A program made the translations under genes and the position numbers. Source: Pratylenchus scribneri (Eukaryota; Nematoda; Chromadorea; Rhabditida; Pratylenchidae). Taken from it: 64,000 nt of DNA. Below the pieces are notes generated by a model. It made no database searches, was not told the origin of the DNA, and saw only the letters and a program-made list of their open reading frames with translations. Positions within the stretch are counted from its first letter, which is position 1. Every line of letters begins with the position of its first letter. Below, in pieces: positions 49,301 to 59,956 of the stretch. The stretch lies in the NCBI GenBank assembly GCA_030063045.1, contig JAQSEB010000013.1, positions 558,001 through 622,000 on the forward strand, in the 5' to 3' direction.

Positions 49301-50311
49301 ATCATTTATTTAAATTAACTAATCCATTTTTTCAGTTCTTCTTCAAATCAACAATTGAATAATGGTATGGAAGTTTGAACAATTTTTAAATGACTTCTTT
49401 CTTTGATAATTTCAGTTAACGAAAAAGAACAATTTGCTTATAAAGATGAAGCCAATAAAATCCAAGGAGGACTTATTCGACGCGAAATAGAATTCTATTG
49501 GCTGGAAACTGAACCGAAGCCCAGGCTAATGAAAATTGAGTTTAAACAGGGCAAGAGTGGCAGAAAATACATTCGAATTGTGCAGGTGGGCCATAGCATT
49601 CTTTATTAAATTAAAATGGAAATGGATATTTTATTCAGAGATATGAAAAGAATTTTGGCGAAGGAGGCGGTGACGCTATTTTCATCAATTTTCCAAATAT
49701 GCTAGTGCCAGATGATGCATATCGCTTCATTGATGCAATGCAAACAATGTCCAATGAATTACAGGAAAAACAAGCATCCCTTTTGACCGGAGAGAATAAA
49801 GTGAGCACTGAAATGATTAATTAATATCTTATTTAGATATATTTTTTAATGAGAAAAACATTCTTTTGCCAAAGCATTTAGTATATAAATATGGAAATGG
49901 AAAGCTTAACTTTCAGAGGATAAGGGTCTTATTGGGCTATGAATTTTATTATTTTTTTAAAGTCCTTTTACAAATAAAAATAATAAATATTAAGTAATAG
50001 GGATTTGGATTAATACTTTGAAAAATCCTTCTATTCGCTATTAATACAATTCAATACATAATATAAATCATTTTAAGTCATCTATGGTCTGCCAAAAATT
50101 GGTCAAAGGCCTCAACTACGACTACAAATTGGAAATCCATTTATGCCAAAATCAGCAACTAGATTTTCGACTCCAAACATTGTCAAACAATCCTTACAAA
50201 AGGCATAAACCAAAGGAATTGCATGGGCCAATTCCAATCCATATGTTCGCTTGGTTGATGGAGAACATGGCTGAAATATTGGATGATTATGATCAATTTG
50301 ATAGGAATTAA
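46346..50311 (+). CDS. Hexa-repeat PUR-like protein, 666 residues
   Basis: Twelve exons: 46346-46516, 46565-46665, 46710-46896, 46941-47048, 47195-47465, 47550-47725, 48566-48745, 48957-49168, 49336-49364, 49416-49585, 49639-49800, 50078-50311 (TAA). They total 2001 nt with all phases compatible. After a basic N-terminal segment (1-57) and a Ser-rich linker, the protein alternates two kinds of repeat three times. Odd repeats have a two-strand motif ('RQIKIELQRNKRGDEFIQIV', 'LMKIEFKQGKSGRKYIRIV') then a strand-helix ('MPADAYRLLDAMHALSNDL', 'VPDDAYRFIDAMQTMSNEL'). Even repeats have 'YDYKLEI...LDFRLQT' then 'PIPIHMFAWLMENMAEIL'. This strand-strand-strand-helix layout with '(R)G+(F/Y)I+I' matches the PUR (Pur-alpha) single-stranded DNA/RNA-binding repeat. 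Known Pur-alpha proteins have three repeats; this has six. The N-terminus is Arg/Lys-rich with almost no acidic residues and could be a mitochondrial presequence. Function is unproven. Confidence 0.7.
47820..48310 (-). repeat. 40-bp minisatellite, 12 units, second array
   Basis: Twelve units of the complement of the 36021-36698 repeat ('aattacaatcgcaattacaa' then 'ttgcactttttcccaataaa'). Two units are the 49-bp variant with the extra 'gcattttttgcac' form, also found once in the other array. It fills intron 6 (47726-48565) of the plus-strand PUR-like gene. Relative to its host gene's transcription, it reads in the same direction as the other array does in its host. Confidence 0.95.
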
Positions 50312-51384
50312 TTTAAAACAAATTGAATGGATATTTTATTCTCCTTGTCCACATATTCCTCTCGATTATTATATTTTTTGATGTTTTTTTGTTGGATATT
50401 GGAATAATTTAATTTTTCGCTTCATATTTTTTGACTTTTTTTTTCAATTGTCATTTTTAATTAAATTAAATTTTTATACCGAGTTTTTAAATTTTCATTT
50501 ATCCCCGACTTGATCGTTCAACCTCAAGATCATCGTAAATTTTTCCCCATCCAAATATCAACGACCACAAAAACGATCCCCAAAATGTCCCTTCAAGATT
50601 CGATCACCGAAAGCTTCCCTTCTCCTGGGATCCCATCCTAATTTTGTTAAATAATGCCCTTGGTAGCAGAAACAGTCTAAAATAAAAAACTAAATAGTCA
50701 ATTCACAAAATTCCTACTAAAAATTACATATTTTATGCCCTAAAGGTTCGATTAACGTAAAATACACCATTGGACAGCTTTAGGGCAAAATGAAATATTG
50801 AGACATTAGTGTGATTCGCAAAACTTATTGGAGAAGTCACATTTGGATGGATGGTTGATGTGAGCTATTCTTCGCCGTCATTAGTTAATGGAATGCATTC
50901 AATCCCAGCAAGTAGCAACTAGCATCGATCAGTCGAACCATTTGAATAAAGTTTTGGAGTCAATTTAAGATCCATTTTTACTTTTTTTACAGTAATTTGA
51001 GGTCAAAATTTAGTCAATGATTTGCAATACAACTACCGATTTTAAATGGATTCATTCCTAACTTTTTAAAATTTTAAAAATTTATTTGATCAAATTTGGC
51101 AAAATCAAAACAATTATCAATGCCTTTTGATTATCAATTTTATAATTAATTTTTTACTGTATAAAATGCTGTAGAAATTTTTTCAACAAATTTGCCACCA
51201 CCAACAAAAAAACATTTCATCCTCGAGTGATATACAATTAATTATCCAATTAAAATTTATTAATTAACATTTATTCATTCAAATTTGCCCACAAATATAA
51301 AATTTGGCAATTGTGTTGGATATGAAATTTAATTAATTTTTAACTTTTTTTAATTGCCGATTCACTTCTTTACATTTATCATTC
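50312..51384. other. Convergent spacer, no gene seen
   Basis: Lies between the stop codons of the plus-strand PUR-like gene and the minus-strand secreted-protein gene, so it holds their 3' untranslated regions. The stretch 50500-50650 is richer in C ('cccgacttgatcg', 'ctcctgggatccc') but has no supported reading frame or RNA fold that I can defend. Confidence 0.4.
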
Positions 51385-52119
51385 TTAAGGGCATTCAGCC
51401 TCGCAATTTTCTAAATAAACGCCGCCATCATAACGCCCACAATCAGTGCAAGGCCCGGGTCCGCCGCTGATATTAGAAATATGAATAAATTAATAAACTA
51501 TAGATTTATAGATTTGTTATGGAGAATATTGGGAATTACAAATCCTGAGATTAACTATATGATGGTTTTACTAACTAATTTGGGTAATCTTGATTTCTAG
51601 GCAACAAACAGTTTTTAAATTGGCTCATTCGACTTGAAAGTCAATTTAGTTTAAGAATTTAATTTTTAGAATAATATGCACTTATCTTAAAAATTAAACT
51701 CTTTTTTTTAAAACCCAAATCGTTTTAAGTTTCTTATCTTTTTAAGCCACATTCATAGCGTTCTGAAAACAAAATTTGTTAATGCGAATTCTTACTTGTT
51801 GTCTGAAATCGAGATTCCTTAAATTATCTAAAACAACATCTATCCTAATCTAGAGATTTTCAATTCCCAATATTATCTGTAAAAATAAATATTACGCGGT
51901 TGCTGCTGACAATTGTTTGGCAGCATTGCCTTGGGCTCCACCCTCATCATCACCACTGCCATTATGTTGGCCTTGTTCGCCAGTGTCTCCAGCGGATTCA
52001 TCAGCAGAGTCCATGCCAGTGCCGGGGGCAACTTCGAATTGTTGAACAGTGAAAACGGATGGAGGAAAAATGGAAATTGAAAGGAGGAAAATGAATCCAA
52101 TCACGAAAATAAAATTCAT
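51385..52119 (-). CDS. Small secreted Cys-rich protein 1, 101 residues
   Basis: Two minus-strand exons, 51896-52119 and 51385-51466, joined in phase 2 across a 429-nt intron; total 306 nt. The N-terminus 'MNFIFVIGFIFLLSISIF' is a clear signal peptide. The mature part is acidic, Gly/Ser/Asp/Gln-rich ('DSADESAGDTGEQGQHNGSG') and should be disordered. The second exon adds a compact Cys motif 'CTDCGRYDGG...NCEAECP' (C-x2-C-x11-C-x3-C) at the C-terminus. The neighbouring gene at 52884-53880 is a tandem paralogue with the same exon layout and phase. I do not recognise the family. A secreted role such as a host-facing effector is possible but not shown. Confidence 0.7.
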
Positions 52120-52883
52120 TTTTTCAATTTGGATGAATTTGATTAATTTGAGGATTTTTAGGGAATGACTAATTGGGAAATGAAAAAAATGATTTAAAAA
52201 TGGAAAAGCATAAAATATTTATATTCAATTTGAATAGGAGGCCTAATTGATTAATAAAAAAAAGCACAAAAAATTTTATAGGGGCCATTATAATGAGTTT
52301 TTTCCGAAAAATTTGAATGCATTTTTCCGCTGCATTTTATTCAATGGACAAACAAATAATATTTAATCGTGTTTACAGCTTTTTTTAAGAAAATCCCATA
52401 AATGTTTAAAATGACCATAAAATTTAATATTTGGAATTTTAATTTAATGGATTTGTTCAATATTTATTTATTCCTGTCCATCAGAATGAATTTTATCGGA
52501 AAAGTTTTAATGGATTTTGCTTCCCTTTTTTCCGGACGGCAAACAAATTAAATTTAAGAATATTTTGGCCTTTCTAAAAACCCATAAAAATTTTTAAATA
52601 GCCATAAATCTAAAATTTTTAATTTTATTGAATTTGATTAAATGAAATAATGTGATTTTTTTATAAAATTTATATATATATTTAAAAAATGGTTTATTTT
52701 CTTTTTAGTTTTTTAAAAAAAATAATTTTAACTTAGAGTATAATAAAATTTTTAATCACAAGTTTTAAGTATTGATGAATGACGGATGTGATTAGTTTTT
52801 ACTTTAACATTTATTGTAAAATAAAAGTATTAATTATTATGTTTGATTTTATTCACTTCTTTCATTTCATTTGTATTCATTAT
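52120..52883. promoter_or_regulatory. Spacer between the two secreted-protein genes
   Basis: About 760 bp of A+T-rich sequence upstream of secreted protein 1 and downstream of its paralogue. It should contain the promoter of the first gene. No motif was recognised. Open frames here are short and low complexity. Confidence 0.35.
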
Positions 52884-53880
52884 TCAAGCTCCGCATTCAG
52901 TAAAGCAATCATCTTCATAAAACCCACAATCAGCGCAATCACGTCCGGAGCTGATATTAGAAAATATGAATAAATTAATTTCCTATGTTACAGTTCATCC
53001 TATTGCGAATTGATAAATTCCGAGATTAGCAATATGTTGTTCAGCTAAATTTTGGAAATCTTTGCTTTTAGGCAGCAAATAAATTCGAGAATTGACCTCA
53101 TTTTGTTTATTCGTTTCAGATCGATGTGAGTTGGTCTTAAAAATTAAATTCAATTTTTAAAGCTCCAGTTTGAGCTTAAACAATTGTAAAATTTTTAAGA
53201 AAAACTTATATGATTGGTGGTCCATTTCCCGAAATGGTTCCATTATCCCAAATCTTCATAGTGAACTCTCTCCATTTGATTTCTATACCTCCGATCCCAT
53301 ATGCCCTTATCCTTAGCCCTTACTCTGATTTAGGAAAATGGAACCATTTGGGAAAATGGCACCTCTACCATACATCTGTCTCAAAATTAAATTTCTAAAA
53401 TTAAATCGACTATGCCAAATCGAATGAGCCAATTTTCAAATCTCTATGTTGTCTAGATAGAAATTTCAAAAATTAACTAGACCAACACATTAAACTAATC
53501 TCGCGAAATGTCAATTCCCAATATTATGCCTCTTTGCTGTTATTAGAAGTTTATTATTTTAATTAATATTACATTATTTTTGGCGGTCCTCTTCCTAATG
53601 GGACTTGAACTACAATGCCTCCTCCATTTTGCTGTCCTTCTTCATTAGCTTCCGCCGAATCAGAATTATTAACAGGGCCCATGCCGGGTCCTAGTAAGCC
53701 ACCGCCAATATTTTGGCCTTGCTCATCAGTTGATTCCATCGATTTATTAGTAGAGCCCATCTGGTCGGTATTGTTGGGAGCAATTCCATCGTCGAATTGA
53801 GGAAAGGTAAAAACTGGGTCGAAAAGAATGTAAATTGAAATAAGAAAAATCAATCCAAACAGTGATGGAAGAATTTTCAT
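52884..53880 (-). CDS. Small secreted Cys-rich protein 2, 124 residues
   Basis: Two minus-strand exons, 53573-53880 and 52884-52950, joined in phase 2; total 375 nt. I chose the start at 53880 rather than the upstream ATG at 53961 because 'MKILPSLFGLIFLISIYILF' is then a typical signal peptide and the length matches the paralogue. The mature region is Gly/Asn/Gln/Ser-rich with 'STDEQGQNIGGG' and 'ANEEGQQNGGG', followed by 'QVPLGRGPPK'. The C-terminal exon carries 'CADCGFYEDDCFTECGA' (C-x2-C-x6-C-x3-C). The sequence around both splice sites ('gtaatatt', 'tctaatatcag') is almost the same as in the paralogue. Function unknown. Confidence 0.7.
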
Positions 53881-54502
53881 TTTATTATTTGATGATTGGA
53901 AAAATTTAAAAGATTTTAGTGCAATGAGAATTGAAAGGAATAATTTCAGAAAAGCATTCAATTATATATTTGAATTTTTGAAGGCGTCTTAATGGATTCA
54001 TAAAAGAGAATAAATTTTGAATTCCATTTTTGTTCTTTATAAAAAACAATTAAAAATGATTTTGCCTCAAAAAATAAAAATTAGATTTATAATTTATTCA
54101 AAATTATTTCTGACTTAAAAAAATTTTATTTCTATTTTGTTTGATTTTTATATTCATTAGGCATTGAATTTAATGAGATGAGAAGTTTGAAAAATTGCAA
54201 TAGGTTTATTGAATAAATTTACCAAATTATTTAGAATCATAATTATTATTAAATACGAACCATATTATAAAAAAAAATATATAATTATTTTAGTAAACAT
54301 GTAAAACCCAAATACTGTCTTTATATTATTACTAGCTCAGGAGTTCGCCCTACGGGCGAACTCCTGAGCTAGGCACAATAATCAACAACAATCATGCTAA
54401 ATATGCAAAAAGCTTTATTTTTATTTCTGATTTTTAATTCTGATATTATTCTTATTCTGCTTTTTAATTCCGATTTTTTCTTATTTTTTAATTCTGATTT
54501 TG
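53881..54502. other. Spacer with a near-perfect hairpin
   Basis: A+T-rich sequence upstream of secreted protein 2. It contains the promoter of that gene and a strong hairpin at 54332-54372, listed separately. No gene is seen. Confidence 0.4.
54332..54372. repeat. Perfect 19-bp inverted repeat with 3-base loop
   Basis: The arms are 'ctagctcaggagttcgccc' and its exact complement, separated by 'tac'. The stem is G+C-rich in an A+T-rich surrounding. The left arm loosely resembles a tRNA D-arm ('tagctcagg'), but no tRNA can be folded. It may be the remnant of a palindromic element or a structural hairpin. Confidence 0.8.
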
Positions 54503-55125
54503 TTACTTTCCTTTTTTTGGGGGGAGGGAGCAAGAAGATTATCAGCAGAGGGAGGCAAGACCTATAATAGGATGATTAAGAAGATGATGATGGTCTTCTT
54601 CGTATCATTTTCATCCTCATCTTCATCATCTCATCTTCATCATCCTTATCTTCAGCATCCTCATCCTTATCATCATCATCATCATCATGTTCATCACATC
54701 TTCAGCATCATCATCATCTTCCTCATCTTCATCATCATCATTATCCTCATCTTCTCATCATCTCCATCTTAATCATCCTCTCATCATCATCTTCATCATC
54801 CCCTTATTCATCCTCATCTTCATCATCATCATTTTCCTCATCTTCTCATCATCTCCATCTTAATCATCCTCTCATCATCATCTTCATCATCCCCTTATTC
54901 ATCCTCATCTTCATCATCATCATTTTCCTCATCTTCTCATCATCTCCATCTTAATCATCCTCTCATCATCATCTTCATCATCCCCTTATTCATCCTCATC
55001 TTCATCATCATCATCATCTTCATCATTATCCTCATCTTCACCATCTTCTTCATCCTCATCATCTTCATCCATCATCCTATTATATATTATAGGTCTTGTC
55101 GCCCCCCCCCCAAAAAAAACAGGAT
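54503..55125. mobile_element. Foldback element, 'ggggg' family, copy B (degenerate)
   Basis: The left end reads 'gttactttcctttttttggg', then G-runs, 'ggcaagacctataatagga' and 'tgattaagaagatgatgatg'. The right end reads '...atcatcctattatatatta' then 'taggtcttgtcgccccccc'. The interior is hundreds of bases of 'atcatcatcttcatc' with a roughly 95-bp higher-order repeat ('ttcctcatcttctcatcatc' recurs three times, at about 54718, 54833 and 54925). The terminal pattern matches 55356-55902. No clear target duplication was found, so the ends have probably decayed. Confidence 0.6.
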
Positions 55126-55355
55126 GGATCAATATTCTTTCCTTTTTGCATAAATAAATCATTTTAAAAAATTAAGAAAAATTAATTGATTAGATGCTTT
55201 ATTGCTATGCTTGAATGCTAATTTATCTGTAAAATGTTTTATTTAACTTTTATTCACAGATAATATTAGTGCAATTTGCTTATTTTTAATATTGTAAATT
55301 TTTTGTTAAAAACATAGATTTTTGAAAATCATAGGATGATGTCTAATCAAAAATC

Positions 55356-55902
55356 GGTACTTTCCTATTATTGGGGGGGGGGGGGGGAGGGGGGGAATTG
55401 ATATTATCAGGGGGGAATGGTCAATATCGGGGGGAATTGATATTATCGGGGGGGGGGGGGGGGAGGGGGGGGACAAGATCTATAATATATATAGGATGAT
55501 TAGGAAGATGATGATGATGATGAAGATGATGAAGATGAAGATGATGAAGATGATGATGATGAAGAAGATGATGATGAAGATGATGATGAAGATGATGAAG
55601 ATGATGAAGATGATGAAGATGATGAAGATGAAGATGATGAAGATGAAGATGATGAAGATGATGACGAGATGAAGATGATGACGAAGATGATGAAGATGAT
55701 GATGAAGATGATGAAGATGATGAAGATAATCCTATATATATATATTATAGATCTTGTTCTTGTCCCCCCCAATAATATCAATTCACCCCCGATAATGACA
55801 CGTCCCCCCCCCCCCCCCCCCCCCCGATATTGACCTTCCCCCCCCAATAATGTCATTTCCCCCCCGATAATGGTTTTTCCCCCCCAATAATAGGAAAGTA
55901 CC
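55356..55902. mobile_element. Foldback element, 'ggggg' family, copy C
   Basis: A 547-bp element with perfect inverted ends 'ggtactttcctattattggg'. It is flanked by perfect 8-bp duplications 'caaaaatc' (55348-55355 and 55903-55910). Inside each end come long G-runs (or C-runs) interrupted by 'aattgatattatc', then 'acaagatctataatatatat', then a central 'gatgatgaa' microsatellite. The long G-runs could form quadruplex structures. The poly-serine open frame (55500-55856) is just the complement of the microsatellite. An 8-bp duplication fits hAT. Confidence 0.85.
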
Positions 55903-55910
55903 CAAAAATC

Positions 55911-57408
55911 TATTCCGAATTAACTCTGCTGTTTCAGAAAAAGAAAATAAGTCTATTAAATTAATTCTAAAGAAACTTTCCAAGGTGCTTTTATTCTTTG
56001 GGAAATTTCACAATAGTTGCAGGCAGTAGTAGTAAATAAAAATAAATAATAGAAAACAAATTTCATAATCAAACATTAGTTGCAGTCTGGATTAGAAATA
56101 AAAATTAATAAAGAACTGAAACTGAAAAAGAAAATCACATTTTTTAAATTCTTTATCCTAATTTTTCTTTTTCCTTTTTTTATTCTTTATGTCTAAAAAT
56201 GTTTGTTCAAACAGAAAATTATATATAAGATTATTTGTTGAAAGAGTGGAAAACGAATTAATTTCATTTAAAAATGGAATTCATTCTGATATTCATTCAT
56301 ATATGGAATAAAAGCAAATTTTCATTGTAATCCACGAACAAAATTGTAATCTCAATTCATTTATTCGATTCTATTTACATTTCTTCTACCCAATCGACAT
56401 TTTTTGTACCGTCGCATCGGTTTTCATGGAATTGTCTTTTCATAATAAAAGAACCAAAAAATCAAAACTTCAAATTGAAAATGATTATTATTCATCAAAT
56501 AAGAAAAGAATTTTGATTTTGTAAAATTTTATCATTGATAATAAATATTTGCAATAAAATAAATGGGAACATTGGACGGGTAAGTTACCAAATAATTGGT
56601 CACTCACCCAAAAAAGAATTTTAAAAAATGTATAAATTTTCGTCGTCATACCCCATTCAAATTTTAATCTCAATCCATGTATTTGGAGCAAAAAAACCTC
56701 GACTTTGCCATTTTCATTTTATTATTTTTTTCCCTCTACTTCCCTCAATACTCTTATCTTTTTCCACTTTTTTCTTTCTTCTACATTTTTCACCACTACA
56801 CTCGTTATCTTATTTTTTAATTCGTTTCGATAAAAATTCAAATTCAATAACCCCTTTTTTGGTTTGGTTTTGGTTGGCATTGGGCCATTGGCTAGCACAA
56901 ACAAAAGCTTAAATTTCGCTTCTCGTCCTATCTTCTCAAAATTTGAGAATTCACGCTTTCGATTTTAATGCCGCGCCTTGTCTTGGCACTCTAGTTTTCA
57001 TACCTAATAAGACACAAGGCGAGAAAAACCGATAAATCTTAAATTACACCCTATCAAATTTCATTCAGAATTGTTGGAAAATATTAGAATTAGGTCGATT
57101 CCATTTTACAATTCACCAGAAAAAAATGCCACCAAACGCGCACTTAAATCTAATTAATTCGATCTAAATTCACCCTCAAATGCCTTGATCTGTTTTATTT
57201 TAATTTTGATAAATATAATTGAAGAATTTGGAACCAGAAAAATACAAAATGGACTCTTTTTTTTAAACTTTTATTCCCTAAATTATTTTGAGATTTTAGT
57301 CACTTTTTTCTTCAATTGTTGTCAATTTATTTTCAGATTCTAAATAAAATCCACACAAAAATCCTTTCAATTTTTGACAGTTTTTATTGCAGTAAAAAAC
57401 ATTGCAGA
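55911..57408. other. Intergenic stretch, possible exon remnant
   Basis: The region contains the promoter side of the KEOPS gene. A minus-strand stretch at about 56375-56440 reads 'MKRQFHENRCDGTKNVDWVE' then a stop, which looks like the end of a protein, but no upstream exon could be joined. An inverted repeat 'cgccttgtctt' / 'aagacacaaggcg' lies at about 56974-57023. Confidence 0.35.
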
Positions 57409-59331
57409 ATGAAAGCCGGCTGCTCTCGTCTCTTCGAACTTCGGCCAGATCCATACGACAAGACACAACGAAAATTTCTTCGGATTTGCCTGGTTTTAAT
57501 TTACAATTTTTAAATATTTTGACATAATAATTTAAGTTTGTGGACGTTGAAAATGCATCAGAATTGAGGGAATTTGTGCGGACTGGGGCGCTGGATGCCG
57601 CAATGATTCGCGCAGAATTGGTTTATTAAATTAGCAAAAATTAATATAACATGGTTTATTTAAATTATAGGCCTTAAATAAAAATCCTCAAAAATTGTTT
57701 ATCAAAAAAATTTTCTTATTAGTAATTAGCGGAATTATTATAAGCACAAATTTGAACCTAAATTTTGTCCAAATAACATCTATCCCAATCTTGGCGGACC
57801 AAAGCCAAATTTTACCAACGGATAAATTACCCACACATTTGTAAATATGACATTGCCCTCCTTTTATCAAGATGTCAAATATGACATAGGAAATTAAATA
57901 ACATAACCATGTTTAGAGTTTAGCAACCACAAATTACGTTAGAAAACTTTTGGTGAGAATTTCTTTTAGGAATGTAATTCCTTTATACTTTTTCAAATTT
58001 TTCAACAAAAATTTTTTCCTCAATAAAATTATCCTAAATCAATTCCTATGCAGGTCCTTGAACCATTTGTTCTTTTGGCCGCAGCCAATCGTGCCATCCA
58101 TCAGGCAGCCCATAATCGCATTTTCACCCGATCCTTGGCCGCCGAACTCATCTACTCCCTCTCACCGAATCGCAACATTTCCGAGTCATTAAACAGTTTG
58201 TGGTTTTATATTTGAAAATTTATAAACATTTATAAACAAATAGAATGTTTAATTAACTAAATTTGAGTCAAAATTTATACCATCTATTTTTTAAAATTTT
58301 ATTTAATTTGGAGATGTTTAAATATGAATATGCCATTTATTTTAATATCATATTTGGCCATCTTTATAAGATGGATAAGGCCAATATTTACAAATGTAAA
58401 TGTGTCTGACGTCTGACCCGATCCATGGTAAATGTTGGAATTGGAATTGGGCTTATAAAGATTGGCATAAATAATGGTAGTGGAACAAAATGGAAACAGT
58501 ATTTGTGTTTAGCATTCACATTCATACATATTATTCATATACCTCATTAGATTACTATAATTCATTTTAAAATTAAACAAAAATTTTAAACCTGAATTAC
58601 TTAAACATAAATTACCCTAATTTATGCTCAATTTTTGAGATCAAAATGTTCAACAAATATTAATTCCATATTTAATTCTTCAAATAATTAATTTTTTTCC
58701 CGCAATTTTCAGCATTTGGCATTGCGGAATTCAGCAAAGCACTTTTGGTGGCAATATTCGACGATGTGAAAGGCAAAAAGATGATCGATGCGGCCAAGAG
58801 GATCAAAGGCAATCCCGTCCCACTGGAACAACTTCGACAAATTGCCGATGAAGCATTGATAAAACAGGCAAGAAGATTGATATTTATTTATTAAATATGT
58901 GAAAAATTACAAATTAGGTATATGTTTTTTCTTTTAATAAGAAAAGTCATTTTAATGGTTTCTTATAAATTAGGAAAATTCTAAGCAGGAATTTGGCCTT
59001 TAATTTGTGAAAACAATATTAAATATTTATGGCCAATTTTGGTAAATACAATGCCAATGCCAGCATTTTTTCAATCAATACATTTGTAAATGTTGGCATA
59101 GCCTTCCTTATCAAGGTAGCCAAATGTGATGACACAAAAATAAATGAAAAATTCATATTTCGGCATTTATTATTACCCAGGAAATTTTTTAATCAAATTG
59201 AAATAGGTATTTCTTAAAATTTTATTAATTTTTCTCAAATTCGGATCTACCAATTGAGCAGCCCCGAATTGAATGGTGCCTCGCTGAGCGACCAAATCGT
59301 GACCCGGATAGTCAGCAAAGATATTGTTTGA
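57409..59331 (+). CDS. tprkb: KEOPS complex subunit CGI121/TPRKB, 183 residues
   Basis: Five exons: 57409-57492 (ATG), 57537-57620, 58054-58195, 58713-58867, 59245-59331 (TGA); total 552 nt. CGI121 (TPRKB in human) binds the kinase Bud32/PRPK in the KEOPS complex, which makes N6-threonylcarbamoyl-adenosine in tRNA. Visible family features include 'FVDVENASELREFVRTGALD' (human DVKNAGDLR...GTIDG), 'LEPFVLLAAANRAIH' (human DPFQILVAANKAVH), 'FTRSLAAELIYSLSPNRNIS' and the C-terminal 'YQLSSPEL' ending 'SKDIV' (human YKLSSQE, STKDVL). Length is near the 175 of human. The last intron is irregular: a GC donor (cag|gcaaga) and no AG directly before the expected start of exon 5. The exact 3' junction is therefore uncertain, or a base is wrong there. 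Confidence 0.85.
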
Positions 59332-59956
59332 ATTGAAAAAGAAATTTGAAAGAGGACAAACAAGAAAATCTGCAAAAATTTTTTAAAAAATGATGATACT
59401 CGATTTAATTTAGCAGTCAAGATGCATTTTTATTAGACTTTTTGGACTCTTTATTTAATTGGACATTTTTTTATATAATCGAATTAAATTTCAATTAATT
59501 CATCAATTAACATAATTATTTTCATTTATTTTTGAATCAAATAAATCGTTTATTATTTGGTGTGAATTTACACAAAATTTAGTAATCTTGATTTTTATTA
59601 AATAATATTTTTTTATGATTTTTTATTTAATAGGAACAACTGGAGAATAAAATTAAATGCATTCGATTATTCCAATAAATTCATTCAACATTTTTTCGAT
59701 AATTTATAAAACATTTCCAAAAAAGTAATTTTGGCATGTTTATTTTTCCCTTAATTTAAATTTGGTTTTTTTTCAAATTGATTATTTATTCCCAATTGAC
59801 GGCTAACCATAAAATAATAAATAAAACAAATAAAATAGTCATCATCTTGATTTTGTCAATAAATTTCAATTAGCTTCTATTCCATCCACCAATCTTCCAA
59901 AAATGATCTGTGCAAAAATGGAAAAAAAATTATTTTACCCTTTTATCCCAAATTTC
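59332..59956. other. Convergent spacer, no gene seen
   Basis: A+T-rich sequence between the stops of the plus-strand KEOPS gene and the minus-strand F-box gene. It should hold both 3' untranslated regions. The open frame 59903-60115 is antisense to the last F-box-gene exon. Confidence 0.45.

Noticed and set aside
54332..54372. tRNA gene suggested by 'tagctcagg' and 'gagttcg'
   Set aside because: The segment is a simple perfect hairpin with a three-base loop and cannot form a cloverleaf.
55500..55856. Minus-strand open frame with a long poly-serine tail
   Set aside because: It is the translation of the complement of the 'gatgatgaa' microsatellite and G-runs inside a foldback element; there is no independent coding evidence.
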